Source of the DNA: an uncultured Rhodospira sp.
GTDB lineage: Bacteria > Pseudomonadota > Alphaproteobacteria > Rhodospirillales > Rhodospirillaceae
Direction: 5' to 3'
Length of the DNA: 64,000 nucleotides
Assembly (NCBI RefSeq): GCF_937138205.1
Contig: NZ_CAKZOT010000079.1
Span: 1 to 64,000, forward strand
The notes under the pieces were generated by a model, which made no database searches, had not been told where the DNA came from, and saw only the letters and a program-made list of their open reading frames with translations. This document shows positions 1-13,167 of this stretch, piece by piece; position 1 is the stretch's first letter; each line of letters begins with the position of its first letter. The position numbers and the translations under genes were made by a program.

Positions 1-103
1 CCCACCCGGCCCGTCCGGTGCCAGAGACGGGCCGGCCCGCCGGCTCCGGCCCTTGCGGGTTCGGGGCCGGCGTTCCATCCATACGGGGATGTGGGGATGG
101 ATA

Positions 104-523
104 TCAGGCGTACCGCTTGCCTTCCGGAACATCGGTGGCGTACGGCGTCGTGGTGTAGCGCATGTTGCGCCCGTCCATCTCCATCCGGGACAGACGGAAA
201 CCCGGCTCCTCCTTCGGACGGTTGACGATGAACGACAGCCGCACCGACTCCCAGCCGTGGGTCGAGTCAAAGGCCACGACGCGGATGTAGTAGTTGCCGT
301 AGACCTTGCGGCACTCGGCCAGCTCGTACATCAGCGCCGCCGCGTCCGGATTGTCGAACATCGGGTGGCCCCACATCTCCCAGTAGGTGTTGCGGGGATG
401 CGGGTCGTCGGTGAACTCCAGGCTGACGGCCCAGCCGTTGTCGATGCAGTACTGCACCTGCTTGCGGATCTGCTCGTCGGTCAGGTCGGGCAGGAAGGAA
501 AAGGCCCCTTGGGTCACACGCAT
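104..523 (-). CDS. cbbS: RuBisCO small subunit, form I red type
   Basis: Small subunit of ribulose-1,5-bisphosphate carboxylase/oxygenase, which caps the large-subunit octamer in the L8S8 enzyme. The 139-residue length fits red-type (form IC/ID) small subunits, which carry a C-terminal extension absent from green-type plant or cyanobacterial chains. The N-terminal half has the family pattern, with FSFLPDLTDEQI followed by a segment ending NTYWEMWGHPMFD. It lies 36 bp downstream of cbbL on the same strand, and a GGAGA ribosome-binding site precedes the ATG. It is the last gene of the cbbFPLS run visible here. The identification is secure. Any further genes of the operon, such as cbbX, would lie beyond the left edge. 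Confidence 0.96.
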   Translation of the reverse strand: MRVTQGAFSFLPDLTDEQIRKQVQYCIDNGWAVSLEFTDDPHPRNTYWEMWGHPMFDNPDAAALMYELAECRKVYGNYYIRVVAFDSTHGWESVRLSFIVNRPKEEPGFRLSRMEMDGRNMRYTTTPYATDVPEGKRYA

Positions 524-559
524 GATCTTGTCTCCAATTCTCTGATCCGGCAGCGTCCG

Positions 560-2035
<1,476 letters not shown>

Positions 2036-2081
2036 TCAGGTTCATGACATTCGCTGTTGGTTCGGGGATCGGAAACAGGTC

Positions 2082-2963
2082 CTATTGCTGGCGGATGCGC
2101 CGCGCGCGTTCCGCCAGACGATTGATCATCGGGGTCAGGATGAGCTGCATCGCCAGGTCCAGCTTGCCGCCGGGGATGACGATGGAATTGGCCCGCGACA
2201 TCCAGCTGTCGTGGAGCATCGAGGTCAGATAGGAGAAGTCGATGCCGCGCGGGTTCTTGAAGCGGATCACCACCAGGGATTCATCCGCCGTCGGGATCCA
2301 GCGCGCGACGAAGGGGTTGGAGGTGTCCACAACCGGTACGCGCTGGAAATTGATGTCCGTTTCGGTGAACTGCGGGCAGATCACGTTGGTGTAGGAGTGC
2401 ATTCGGCGCAGGATGACGTCCTGAACGGCCTCCGTCGAATAGCCTCGCGATGCCCGGTCCCGGTGGATCTTCTGGATCCATTCCAGGTTGATCACCGGCA
2501 CGACGCCGATTTTCAGATCGCCGTACTGCGCGACGTTGAAGCCATCCTTGTTCACCGCGCCGTGCAGGCCCTCGTAGAACAAAAGGTCGCAGTCCTCGCC
2601 GATATCCTCCCACTCGGTGAACTTGCCGGGCTCGACGCCATACATCTCTGATTCCTGGGCGTCATGGACATAGTGGCGGGTGAAGGCCTTGCCGGTCTCG
2701 CTGAAGCGGCGAAAGGACTCCTCCAGGTCGGCGATCCGATTGGCGTCGAGGCTGAAGTGGCTGAAGGTGTGGTCGCCGGCCGCGTTGCGGCGTTCGACCT
2801 CGGCCTTCATGTCCATGCGGTCGTAGGCGTGGAAGGCATCGCCCTCAATCATGGCGGCGGTCACGCCCTCGCGGCGGAAGATCTGCTCGAAGGTGTGCTT
2901 GACCGTCGAGGTTCCCGCCCCGGACGACCCGACGACCGAGATGATGGGGTACTTCTGCGACAT
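2082..2963 (-). CDS. cbbP: phosphoribulokinase
   Basis: Phosphorylates ribulose-5-phosphate with ATP to ribulose-1,5-bisphosphate, the RuBisCO substrate. The 293-residue protein has the P-loop GSSGAGTST at residues 12-20 and the class I bacterial pattern that follows (EGDAFHAYDR near 40, then HFSLDANR near 70, and YEGLHGAV). The length is normal for the octameric bacterial class, which is typically activated by NADH. It lies 91 bp after cbbF and 58 bp before cbbL in the same orientation, so it belongs to the Calvin cycle operon. Confidence 0.97.
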   Translation of the reverse strand: MSQKYPIISVVGSSGAGTSTVKHTFEQIFRREGVTAAMIEGDAFHAYDRMDMKAEVERRNAAGDHTFSHFSLDANRIADLEESFRRFSETGKAFTRHYVHDAQESEMYGVEPGKFTEWEDIGEDCDLLFYEGLHGAVNKDGFNVAQYGDLKIGVVPVINLEWIQKIHRDRASRGYSTEAVQDVILRRMHSYTNVICPQFTETDINFQRVPVVDTSNPFVARWIPTADESLVVIRFKNPRGIDFSYLTSMLHDSWMSRANSIVIPGGKLDLAMQLILTPMINRLAERARRIRQQ

Positions 2964-3054
2964 GTGGCCCTCTCCCTGCTCATGCTGTTCGGTCCGCGCG
3001 GTGCAGCCGGCGGTGTTGTGTCGTGATCGGTGTGAAAGGGTGCGGCTGGCGGCA

Positions 3055-4071
3055 TCAACTCCGGAACAGGCCGCGTACGCCGAACAACGGCGCCTGATCG
3101 GGGATGAAGTCCGGACTCTCGTGATATCGCTGCACCTTCGCCACCTTCTTGCGCGAGCCGAAGACGAGGGGCGCGCGCGCGTGCAGGCTGCGGGGGACGG
3201 TATCGAGGATGCGGTTGGCTCCGTCCGTGGCGGCGCCGCCGCATTGCTCGGCGAGCATGGCGATGGGGGCGGCGTCGAACATGCGGGGCAGCGAGCCGGT
3301 TTCGTGCCCTGGGCGATGGTCGCGTGGACACAGGAAGATGCCGCCCTGCGTCAGGATGCGGTGCGTCTCTGGCACCAGGGCGCCCAGCCAGCGCATCCGA
3401 AAGTCCTTGTAGTGGGGTCCCTCGATACCCTCGAAACAGTCGTCGATGTAGGCCCGGACCGGCGATTCCCAGTGGCGGTAGTTGGCGGCGTTGATGGCGA
3501 AGGTGTCGGCGTCCTCTGGGGTGCGCAGTTCGGGATTGACCAGCACGAACGTGCTGGTCTGCGCGTCAAGCGTGAACACGGCCGCCCCTCGGCCCAGGGT
3601 GAGCACGAGCGTCGTGGAGGGGCCGTACATGCTGTAGCCGGCGGCCAGTTGCTCGCGGCCCGGCCGCAGGAAGGACGCCTCGGGCGAATCGGCGCGCCGG
3701 TAAACGGACACGATCGAGCCGCAGCAGGCGTTGACGTCCAGGTTCTCCAACCCGTTCATGGTATTGATGGCCATCGCCAGCGGGGCGGACGCGTCCAGGG
3801 TGAGCACGTCCTCGGTATGGCGGGAGGCGTAGTGGGCCACCGGCGCGGCCTGGGCCGCCTCAAGGGCGATGGCGTTGGCCCCGTCCTTGATCACAGTGCT
3901 GAGCGGGGCCTGTGGGTTCGATCCGGGCGCCAACGGACCCTGACGAACCAGACTGGCGATGCGCACCACGCCGTCGGCAAAGGCCGCCAGACCCTTCGCA
4001 AGGACTTCGCCGTCCTGCGTGCCGGTGGTCTGGCTCTCCAGCCACTGGCCGAGCGTCGCTCTGTCCGCCAT
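3055..4071 (-). CDS. cbbF: class I fructose-1,6-bisphosphatase
   Basis: Hydrolyses fructose-1,6-bisphosphate (and possibly sedoheptulose-1,7-bisphosphate) in the regenerative part of the Calvin cycle. I chose the ATG at 4071 (MADRATLGQW, 338 residues). The frame stays open further upstream, but that extension is non-conserved and runs into the cbbR promoter region. Recognisable class I FBPase features include the segment VNACCGSIVSVYR, the sugar-binding stretch around AAGYSMYGPSTTLVLTLG, and GGIFLCPRD near the C-terminus. As first gene of the cbbF-P-L-S run, divergent from cbbR, it is the likely primary target of CbbR. Confidence 0.94.
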   Translation of the reverse strand: MADRATLGQWLESQTTGTQDGEVLAKGLAAFADGVVRIASLVRQGPLAPGSNPQAPLSTVIKDGANAIALEAAQAAPVAHYASRHTEDVLTLDASAPLAMAINTMNGLENLDVNACCGSIVSVYRRADSPEASFLRPGREQLAAGYSMYGPSTTLVLTLGRGAAVFTLDAQTSTFVLVNPELRTPEDADTFAINAANYRHWESPVRAYIDDCFEGIEGPHYKDFRMRWLGALVPETHRILTQGGIFLCPRDHRPGHETGSLPRMFDAAPIAMLAEQCGGAATDGANRILDTVPRSLHARAPLVFGSRKKVAKVQRYHESPDFIPDQAPLFGVRGLFRS

Positions 4072-4181
4072 GGATCGTGTCCTCCCCTCGTGTGCGCCCT
4101 TGGTGGGTTCGCCGAGCACCTTAGTCGGAGTGTGGGCAAAAAAGCGATTGAAACTTTTCTTCCCTCCCATAAAAATAATTT
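4072..4181. promoter_or_regulatory. divergent cbbF-cbbR control region
   Basis: This 110-bp intergenic stretch separates the start codons of cbbF and cbbR and is much more AT-rich on the cbbR side than its surroundings. The run ATAAAAATAATTTAT at 4169-4183 is palindromic (ATAAA/TTTAT) and fits the loose LysR T-N11-A rule, but it overlaps the cbbR start codon. By analogy with other cbb operons CbbR should bind here. The exact operator cannot be fixed by eye. Confidence 0.55.
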
Positions 4182-5129
4182 ATGACTTTCGCCCGTGACG
4201 TGACGCTCCGCCAGCTGCGCGGCTTCGCCGAGGTGCTGCGCCGCGGCAGCGTGGCCGCCGCCGCCGAGCGCCTGAACCTGACCGCCCCGGCGGTGTCCAC
4301 CCAGCTCAAGACGTTGGAGACGCTGGTGGGAGCGCCGGTGCTTGACCGCACCGGCGGCGCGTTGCGGCCGACGGAGGTCGGCGAAGAGCTGGTGCGCACC
4401 ATGCGCCTGATCGAAACGGCACTGGCGCGGTGCGACGAACGCATCGCCCTGTTGCGCGCGGGTGCGGCCGGTCTCGTTCGGCTGGGCGTGGTCAGCACCG
4501 GCAAGTACTTCGCGCCCGGACTGGTGGCCCGCTTCAACCGGGCGAATCCGGGCATCACGCTGCACCTGACCATCGGCAACCGCGACGACATCGTCGAGGC
4601 CCTGGGGGCGCATGGCATCGATATGGCGGTGATGGGGCGTCCACCGGAAAGCCTGGAGGTCGTCGCCCGCCGCCTGGGACCGCATCCCTATGTCATGATC
4701 GCCCCGCCGGACCACCCGTTGGCGAATCGCCCAATGGTTGAGGCCGAGGCGTTGCTGTCGGAAACCTTTTTGGCGCGGGAGCTGGGGTCTGGTACGCGGA
4801 CACTGATGATGCGCGAGCTGGACCAGTTGGGCGGCGGCCGGTCCTATCGGGTGGTCGAGATGGCTTCCAACGAGACCATCAAGCAGGCCGTCATGGCCGG
4901 TCTGGGCATCGCCATGCTGTCGGCGCACACGGTGCATACAGAGCTGGCCGAGGGCAAGCTGGTGGCGCTGGCGGTGCCCGGCCTGCCCGTCATGCGGCAC
5001 TGGTTCCTGATTCACCTGGCCGACGAGGAGCCGTCGCCGGCGGCGACCGTCTTCCGAGACTTCGTGCTGAGCCTGGATGGGGCGTTCCTGCCGGGCGCGG
5101 CGGGGCAGGGGACGGAAAACAGAGCGTAA
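4182..5129 (+). CDS. cbbR: LysR-type regulator of the cbb operon
   Basis: LysR-family transcription factor, 315 residues. The N-terminal winged helix-turn-helix (about residues 6-65) contains TLRQLRGFAEVLRRGSVAAA and the recognition-helix stretch TAPAVSTQLKTLE. The rest is a periplasmic-binding-protein-like effector domain, including GLGIAMLSAHTV near residue 245. The divergent position next to cbbF identifies it as CbbR, which in relatives activates the Calvin operon in response to metabolites such as RuBP. No clear Shine-Dalgarno precedes the ATG at 4182. A GTG six codons downstream is a possible alternative start. Confidence 0.9.
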   Translation: MTFARDVTLRQLRGFAEVLRRGSVAAAAERLNLTAPAVSTQLKTLETLVGAPVLDRTGGALRPTEVGEELVRTMRLIETALARCDERIALLRAGAAGLVRLGVVSTGKYFAPGLVARFNRANPGITLHLTIGNRDDIVEALGAHGIDMAVMGRPPESLEVVARRLGPHPYVMIAPPDHPLANRPMVEAEALLSETFLARELGSGTRTLMMRELDQLGGGRSYRVVEMASNETIKQAVMAGLGIAMLSAHTVHTELAEGKLVALAVPGLPVMRHWFLIHLADEEPSPAATVFRDFVLSLDGAFLPGAAGQGTENRA

Positions 5130-5405
5130 CGCCGCAGTTTTGATATATTAATGGTAGAGCGGAAATTGGCAGACACATTTAAAGAAGTGACTTCCGCGCG
5201 ATTGACGAAGTTCAAGGCCTTTGTTTATGCCTCGCCAATATATACGCCCGCACCTGTGCCCAAAATATGGTTCAATCTCCGCCCGAAGATTGAGCGGAGC
5301 ACGCATCACGAAGGAATACGCTGTATGCGTGTACGTGTGGTGCGCAGGCTACATTTGTGTGTTTTTTTGCGGGCCTCAGTGGTTTGAGTGGAGGGGATCA
5401 GGACA

Positions 5406-7130
5406 ATGGCAGGTGATGAGTCGAAGGAATTCGAGGAATTCAAGAAATATATTGACCTGACCGCAACGGACGTCGCTCTGGTAAGGGACTTCAGCGATCT
5501 GCTGCGCCCGCACCTGCCCACGATTCTGGATGATTTTTTCAAGGAAATGGAGCGGGTTCCACGCCTGCACAGGTTCGTGCCCAAGCATGAGGATCTCGAA
5601 CGAGTCAAACAGATCGAGATCAAACACTGGCTGGAACTGTTCGACCATCCCCTCGACGCCAGTTTCATTGAGAAATCCAAACATGTCGGGATGGTTCACG
5701 CCCGGATCGGACTGGACGAACGGTGGTACATGGCCGCGTACGCAAAGGCCTTGGACCGGTTCTGCGCCGTCGTCGGCAAGCACAGGAAAGGCAAGAAAGC
5801 CACCGAGATGATCTCGGCCATTCAGAAGGTCGTGATGCTCGACATGGAACTCGCCCTGTCGGTTTACGGCCGCAGCGTCAAAGACATGGCGGTGGATCGC
5901 CACGGCCTGGGCGAAAGCATCGACAACATCCGCCACATGTCCAAGCTCACGGAAACGATCAACGACACCATGATCCGGCTCACGGCACTCGTGCGGGAGT
6001 CCAAAAACATCAATGACGCCAGCCAAAGTATCGCCACGGCGGCGGAGCAGATGACGGCGTCCGTCGATCAGATTGCCCAGTCCGGCGAACAGACGGCGGC
6101 CGACGCTCGCGACCTGGCCAGCACGGTCGAGGGTGGCCGGTCCAGCGCGGACGCTGCCGTGGCCCACATGCGCCAGATCACCGACGCCGTGGTCAACGCG
6201 GCGCAGCGGGTTGACGAGCTGCGCGCCGCCAGCGAAAAGATCGGCGAGATCCTCGTCTCCATCGATGCGATCGCCAAACAGACCAACCTGCTGGCGCTGA
6301 ACGCGACGATCGAGGCGGCGCGCGCCGGTGAGGCCGGCAAGGGATTCGCCGTCGTGGCGGGCGAGGTGAAGTCGCTGGCCAACGAAACAGCCAGGGCGAC
6401 GGAAGACATCCGCTCCCGGATCGAAACCCTTCAGGCGGACATGAATGCCATCGTCACCGCCATGGAAGAAAGCAGGGGGGCGGTGGAGGCCGGCCGCGAG
6501 GCCATCACCCGCACCGGACAAGACATGGCCACGGCGGCCGAACGCGTGGCGGGCGTGGTCCATCGCACCGACGACATATCCGGTATCCTGGGACAACAGG
6601 CCGAGGCGACGCGGGAGGTCGAGCATCGCATCACCGAAATCGCGGACAAGACCCGCTCCAGTAACGACTTGGTCGATGAAGTCTCCCGGTCAATCGGAGA
6701 CGCCAACAAGATGGTGGCCGAGCGGGTCGATCACTGGATGCGCCAGGACTCACCCCTGTATATGCTGGAAAGCGCCAAGGTTGATCACATCCTGTTCCGC
6801 AAGGACATCATCGACACCGTCATGGGCTATCGCGACATGGGGCAGGCGTCGGTCCCGGACCACCACATGTGCCGGTTCGGGCAGTGGTACGATCGCCAGA
6901 CCGATCCCGGGTTGACGGGTCACCCGGGCTGGCGGGCGATCGAGGAGCCGCATCGGCGGGTCCACGCGTCCGCCAAGGCTGTCCTGGACTCGCACCGCAT
7001 GGGGGAATCGGAACAAACGTATGCTCTATTGCATGACCTGCAGCAGTCGAGCCGCGAAGTCATCGCCGCTCTTGAAAACATTTCGGCGGCTCTGCAGAGC
7101 GACATCGAGAAGACGATTCAGGATCTGTGA
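5406..7130 (+). CDS. soluble globin-coupled chemoreceptor with C-terminal CZB domain
   Basis: Methyl-accepting chemotaxis protein of 574 residues with no transmembrane segment, so a cytoplasmic receptor. Residues 1-170 form a protoglobin-type sensor. The motif [15 protein letters not shown] places the probable proximal haem His at 98, as in HemAT aerotaxis sensors. The middle is a methyl-accepting helical hairpin whose tip reads [20 protein letters not shown]. The last 130 residues match the chemoreceptor zinc-binding (CZB) pattern, with DHILFRKDI, then [11 protein letters not shown], then PHRRVH supplying the His/Cys ligands. The ATG at 5406 follows GGAGGGG; an in-frame GTG at 5388 is less likely. 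The expected ligand is O2 or another diatomic gas. The globin-receiver-CZB combination is uncommon. Confidence 0.92.
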   Translation: MAGDESKEFEEFKKYIDLTATDVALVRDFSDLLRPHLPTILDDFFKEMERVPRLHRFVPKHEDLERVKQIEIKHWLELFDHPLDASFIEKSKHVGMVHARIGLDERWYMAAYAKALDRFCAVVGKHRKGKKATEMISAIQKVVMLDMELALSVYGRSVKDMAVDRHGLGESIDNIRHMSKLTETINDTMIRLTALVRESKNINDASQSIATAAEQMTASVDQIAQSGEQTAADARDLASTVEGGRSSADAAVAHMRQITDAVVNAAQRVDELRAASEKIGEILVSIDAIAKQTNLLALNATIEAARAGEAGKGFAVVAGEVKSLANETARATEDIRSRIETLQADMNAIVTAMEESRGAVEAGREAITRTGQDMATAAERVAGVVHRTDDISGILGQQAEATREVEHRITEIADKTRSSNDLVDEVSRSIGDANKMVAERVDHWMRQDSPLYMLESAKVDHILFRKDIIDTVMGYRDMGQASVPDHHMCRFGQWYDRQTDPGLTGHPGWRAIEEPHRRVHASAKAVLDSHRMGESEQTYALLHDLQQSSREVIAALENISAALQSDIEKTIQDL

Positions 7131-7281
7131 TGGCGACCCAAGACGTGCCGGTCAGGCACGTCCTGCCAGGACACGAGGACATGTGCTGTGGTCGATGACC
7201 CTTCGATGACCCGGCGGCGGGCGCGCGTGCGCACTCGTGGTGTCCGTGGCGGGCAGGACGGCGTTCAGGGTCTCGCGTCAG

Positions 7282-7357
7282 TGGTGGGCGATGACGGGTT
7301 CGAACCGCCGACCCTCTCGGTGTAAACGAGATGCTCTTCCAGCTGAGCTAATCGCCC
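7282..7357 (-). tRNA. tRNA-Val (anticodon TAC)
   Basis: Complete cloverleaf on the minus strand. The acceptor stem GGGCGAT/ATCGCCC spans 7351-7357 and 7286-7292. The D arm is TTAGCTCAGCTGG, the anticodon loop holds TAC, the T arm has GGTTCGAACCC, and the CCA end is encoded (7282-7284). Confidence 0.97.
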
Positions 7358-7664
7358 CGAAACCGCGCACTGGCGGGGTGCCGCGATTCGGTTGCCTGTC
7401 GACTCCTTGCGCTCCTCCGGGGGCCACAGCCGCCATGGGCAGGGGACGGACCATGGGGGCCAACGGGCCGAGACTGTGGGCCAAGAGTGTCCCCGGCGCG
7501 GGGTGGGCCGAGGCGCCGTCCGGGCCGCATTGGAGGAGACCACCGGACACGCCCCGACGGTGCTGTGTGCCACCGACCCGGTGGGGTCCTGACATGGTCA
7601 GATCGGTTGCGGATCCCGTCCCACAGCGGCACCCCTCGGGTGGCTCATCTCATCCGAATGCGCC
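7358..7664. other. intergenic region between tRNA-Val and hupB
   Basis: About 307 bp with no gene I can support. It should contain the tRNA-Val promoter and the 3' end of the hupB transcript. I see no convincing -10 element, terminator or repeat. Confidence 0.5.
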
Positions 7665-7937
7665 TCAGTTCACGGCGTCCTTCAGGGCCTTGCCGGCCTT
7701 GAACTTGGGCTGCCGCGAGGCGGGAATGACGATCTTTTCACCGGTCCGAGGATTGCGGCCCTCGGATTCCGCCCGCTCCGACACCACGAACGTGCCGAAG
7801 CCGACGAGTCTGACCTCGGTCCCGTCCTTGAGGGCCTCGGTGATCGTCTCAAAGACGCTGTCGACCGCTTTCGTGGCGTCCGCCTTGGACAACTCTGCGT
7901 TCTCGGCAACGGCAGCGATGAGATCATTCTTGTTCAC
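7665..7937 (-). CDS. hupB: histone-like DNA-binding protein HU
   Basis: Nucleoid-associated protein of 90 residues that bends DNA non-specifically as a dimer. The chosen start is a GTG at 7937 giving (M)[11 protein letters not shown], the canonical HU N-terminus, preceded by AAGGGGG at good spacing. Upstream in-frame ATGs would add a non-conserved leader. The DNA-binding arm signature [16 protein letters not shown] occupies about residues 55-70, followed by the usual [12 protein letters not shown] tail. HU genes commonly follow lon, as here, 304 bp downstream on the same strand. HU versus an IHF subunit: the N-terminus and arm favour HU. Confidence 0.95.
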   Translation of the reverse strand: MNKNDLIAAVAENAELSKADATKAVDSVFETITEALKDGTEVRLVGFGTFVVSERAESEGRNPRTGEKIVIPASRQPKFKAGKALKDAVN

Positions 7938-8241
7938 TGGCGAAACCCCCTTCATTTTTTGTAAATAACTGGTCGAAGTGAACCTCGACCGCGACAGGAT
8001 CAAACAACCCGACAAAACCCTAGCCCGTCCGTTTTGCGGCCGTCAATGTGGGAAAACGGACGGTGGCGGTCTCAGTGCTTGGCGACCTGGATTGCCTCAC
8101 TGTTACTGGCATGGTGGCGGATTGCAAGGGGAGAGGCGAGGGGCCGTCGCGTTTTTGGGGCGACGGTGTGGTCTCCGTGTCGCATGGCGCGGACAGAGCG
8201 CGCCGGCATCGGGCCAGTGGCCTTCGCGACCGGCCCGTGGT

Positions 8242-10665
<2,424 letters not shown>

Positions 10666-10840
10666 GTGTTGACCTCGTCTGGGTGCCTGATCCCGTCTGG
10701 CCGCGAGGGGGAGGCGTCACGTCGCGATTCGCCCACCTGACCAAGGACCTTTATCTCGCGCCACTGATGTGGGCCAGTGTGCGCACACGATCAAGACGGT
10801 TTAATGTCGCACGTCTCGCCAGAGTCCGCGCTTGGACCCG

Positions 10841-10878
10841 CAAAAAACAAACGGGGTCGCGATCTTGGGCGACCCCGT
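10841..10878 (-). terminator. intrinsic terminator of clpX
   Basis: Reading the minus strand just after clpX, a perfect 10-bp stem ACGGGGTCGC/GCGACCCCGT with an 8-nt loop (arms 10869-10878 and 10851-10860) is followed by TTGTTTTTTG. This is a textbook Rho-independent terminator separating clpX from lon. Confidence 0.9.
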
Positions 10879-10906
10879 GCCGCATGAGTTCCACCGCGAA
10901 ACGACC

Positions 10907-12172
10907 TCAGGCGGAACTGCCGATATCTTCGCGGCGGTCCGCGTAGATGAACAGAGGCTTCGCCCGGCCCTCGGAGACCTCGCGGTTCACCACCACCTCG
11001 CTGACCCCTTCCATGCCCGGAAGGTCGAACATGGTCTCCAGCAGGATTCCTTCCATGATGGACCGCAGCCCGCGGGCGCCGGTCTTGCGCGCGATGGCCT
11101 TCTTGGCAATCGCCTCAAGGGCATCCTCGGCGAAGGTGAGTTGGGTGTTCTCCATCTCGAACAGGCGCTGGTACTGCTTGACCAGGGCGTTCTTTGGCTT
11201 GGTGAGGATCTCGATCAGGGCGTCCTCGTCCAGGTCGTCCAGCGTCGCCAGCACCGGCAGGCGGCCGACGAATTCCGGAATGAGGCCGTACTTCAACAGA
11301 TCTTCGGGCTCCACCTGGCGCAGGATCTCGCCGGTGCGTTTTTCCTCGGGCGCGCGCACGTCGGCGCCAAAACCGATGGACGTGCCGCGACCCCGCTGGG
11401 CGATGATCTTGTCCAGGCCGGCAAAGGCGCCGCCGCAGATGAACAGGATGTTGGTCGTGTCCACCTGCAGGAATTCCTGCTGCGGGTGCTTGCGCCCGCC
11501 CTGGGGCGGCACCGAGGCGACGGTGCCTTCCATGATCTTCAGCAACGCCTGTTGCACGCCCTCGCCAGAGACGTCGCGGGTGATCGACGGGTTGTCGGAT
11601 TTGCGCGAGATCTTGTCGATCTCGTCGATGTAGACGATGCCGCGTTGCGCCCGTTCGACGTTGTAGTCGGAGGCCTGCAGGAGCTTCAGGATGATGTTCT
11701 CGACGTCCTCACCGACGTAGCCCGCCTCGGTCAACGTGGTGGCATCGGCCATGGTGAACGGGACATCCAGGATGCGCGCCAAGGTCTGGGCAAGCAGGGT
11801 CTTGCCGCACCCGGTCGGCCCCATAAGCAGGATATTGGACTTCGCCAGTTCGACGTCGCTGTTCTTGCCGCCCTGGCTGAGCCGCTTGTAATGATTGTGC
11901 ACCGCCACAGACAGCACGCGCTTGGCGTGCGGCTGTCCGATCACATAATCGTCAAGGACAGACAGAATGTCGCGCGGCGTGGGCACCCCGTCCCGGGACT
12001 TGACCAGTTGGGTCTTGTTCTCTTCCCGGATGATGTCCATGCAGAGTTCGACGCATTCGTCGCAGATGAACACGGTCGGCCCGGCGATGAGCTTACGCAC
12101 TTCATGCTGGCTCTTTCCGCAGAACGAGCAGTACAACGTGTTCTTGGAATCTCCGCCAGCAGACTTACTCAT
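10907..12172 (-). CDS. clpX: ClpXP protease ATPase subunit ClpX
   Basis: Hexameric AAA+ unfoldase that feeds tagged substrates to ClpP. 421 residues from the ATG at 12172 ([11 protein letters not shown]), which matches the family start; upstream in-frame codons are non-conserved. The N-terminal zinc-binding domain has CSFCGKSQ and CDECVELC (about residues 14-40). Walker A is GPTGCGKT, Walker B is IVYIDEIDK, and the [13 protein letters not shown] stretch is the pore/arginine region seen in orthologues. It is downstream of clpP on the same strand, with a terminator between them, and is closed by a strong terminator at 10841-10878. Confidence 0.98.
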   Translation of the reverse strand: MSKSAGGDSKNTLYCSFCGKSQHEVRKLIAGPTVFICDECVELCMDIIREENKTQLVKSRDGVPTPRDILSVLDDYVIGQPHAKRVLSVAVHNHYKRLSQGGKNSDVELAKSNILLMGPTGCGKTLLAQTLARILDVPFTMADATTLTEAGYVGEDVENIILKLLQASDYNVERAQRGIVYIDEIDKISRKSDNPSITRDVSGEGVQQALLKIMEGTVASVPPQGGRKHPQQEFLQVDTTNILFICGGAFAGLDKIIAQRGRGTSIGFGADVRAPEEKRTGEILRQVEPEDLLKYGLIPEFVGRLPVLATLDDLDEDALIEILTKPKNALVKQYQRLFEMENTQLTFAEDALEAIAKKAIARKTGARGLRSIMEGILLETMFDLPGMEGVSEVVVNREVSEGRAKPLFIYADRREDIGSSA

Positions 12173-12337
12173 AACCACTCCACTCCCGCGCGCCGCCCCA
12201 CCGAACAGGGTTTCCTGAAGCCCTCGGGCCAACGCGTCCGACAATCGCACCCGGATCGAGGAACGGGGACCGATGCGAGACACTCGCTTTTCGTCGCGCC
12301 GTCATACTACTCGTCGACCCTCCACGCGCACAATGCC

Positions 12338-12366
12338 AAAAAAAACCCGATCGTGGCGGTTGGGTC
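12338..12366 (-). terminator. intrinsic terminator of clpP
   Basis: On the minus strand after clpP, a short hairpin (ACCC...GGGT arms extended by wobble pairs, 12345-12366) is followed immediately by eight T residues (12338-12345). It probably terminates clpP transcripts before clpX. Confidence 0.65.
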
Positions 12367-12380
12367 GAGCCTGTAGCCCA

Positions 12381-13034
12381 TCAGGTGGGCGAATCGCCGC
12401 CAGACTCATCGTCAGGCAACCGGCGCGTGGTGACCACCTCGTCGATCAGGCCGAAGTCGAGCGCCTCCTCGGGCGGCATGAACTTGTCGCGCTCCATGGC
12501 CTGCTGCACCACCTCCAGCGGCTGCCCCGTGTGGTGGCAAAAGATATTGTTGAGCCGTTCGCGGATGGCCAGGATTTCCCGCGCGTGGATCTCGATGTCG
12601 GTCGCCTGTCCCTGGAACCCGCCCGACGGCTGATGGACCATGATGCGGGAATTCGGCAAGGCGAAGCGCTTGCCGGCGGCGCCCGCGGTCAACAGCAGCG
12701 AGCCCATGGACGCGGCCTGGCCCAGGCAGACGGTCGAGACGTCGCTGCGGATGTAGTTCATGGTGTCATAGATGCCGAGACCCGAGGTCACCACACCACC
12801 CGGGGAGTTGATGTAGAAGGCGATGTCCTTGGTCGGGTTTTCCGATTCCAGGAACAGCAACTGGGCCGACACCAAGCTGGCGACGACATCGTTGACGGGA
12901 CCCGTCAGGAAGATGATGCGTTCTTTCAGCAGGCGGGAATAGATGTCATATGAACGCTCGCCGCGATTGGTCTGTTCGACCACCATCGGCACCAGCGTGT
13001 TGGCGTACACCTCCATCGGATCACGGTCGCTCAT
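12381..13034 (-). CDS. clpP: ATP-dependent Clp protease proteolytic subunit
   Basis: Tetradecameric serine peptidase that degrades polypeptides delivered by ClpX or ClpA. 217 residues. The catalytic triad is visible as Ser109 in GQAASMG, His134 in IMVHQPSGG and the Asp of the ERDKFM segment. The short N-terminal extension before [20 protein letters not shown] is normal for the processed propeptide region. It lies between tig and clpX in the conserved tig-clpP-clpX-lon-hup order of many proteobacteria. Confidence 0.98.
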   Translation of the reverse strand: MSDRDPMEVYANTLVPMVVEQTNRGERSYDIYSRLLKERIIFLTGPVNDVVASLVSAQLLFLESENPTKDIAFYINSPGGVVTSGLGIYDTMNYIRSDVSTVCLGQAASMGSLLLTAGAAGKRFALPNSRIMVHQPSGGFQGQATDIEIHAREILAIRERLNNIFCHHTGQPLEVVQQAMERDKFMPPEEALDFGLIDEVVTTRRLPDDESGGDSPT

Positions 13035-13108
13035 CGGGGTCTCTCGTACTAGGGGATCTCAGGGACAATCTGACTCTGGCCAATCAGGGACCGCGCCTAA
13101 CCTAGGGA

Positions 13109-13162
13109 GCACGGCGCGCCCTGTCGACCCCATCGACCGGAGGAGGGGCGGGCGCGCCGTGC
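13109..13162. other. long perfect inverted repeat between tig and clpP
   Basis: GCACGGCGCGCCC at 13109-13121 and GGGCGCGCCGTGC at 13150-13162 form a perfect 13-bp stem with a 28-nt loop, starting 5 nt past the tig stop codon on the minus strand. There is no T-tract, so it may be an mRNA-stabilising or attenuating hairpin, or a Rho-assisted stop, rather than a classical terminator. Confidence 0.55.
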
Positions 13163-13167
13163 GCCCG

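Noticed and set aside
1-103. Terminator after cbbS
   Set aside because: CCGGCCC/GGGCCGG arms at 46-52 and 64-70 can pair, but there is no T-tract and the region is generally self-complementary because of its GC content.
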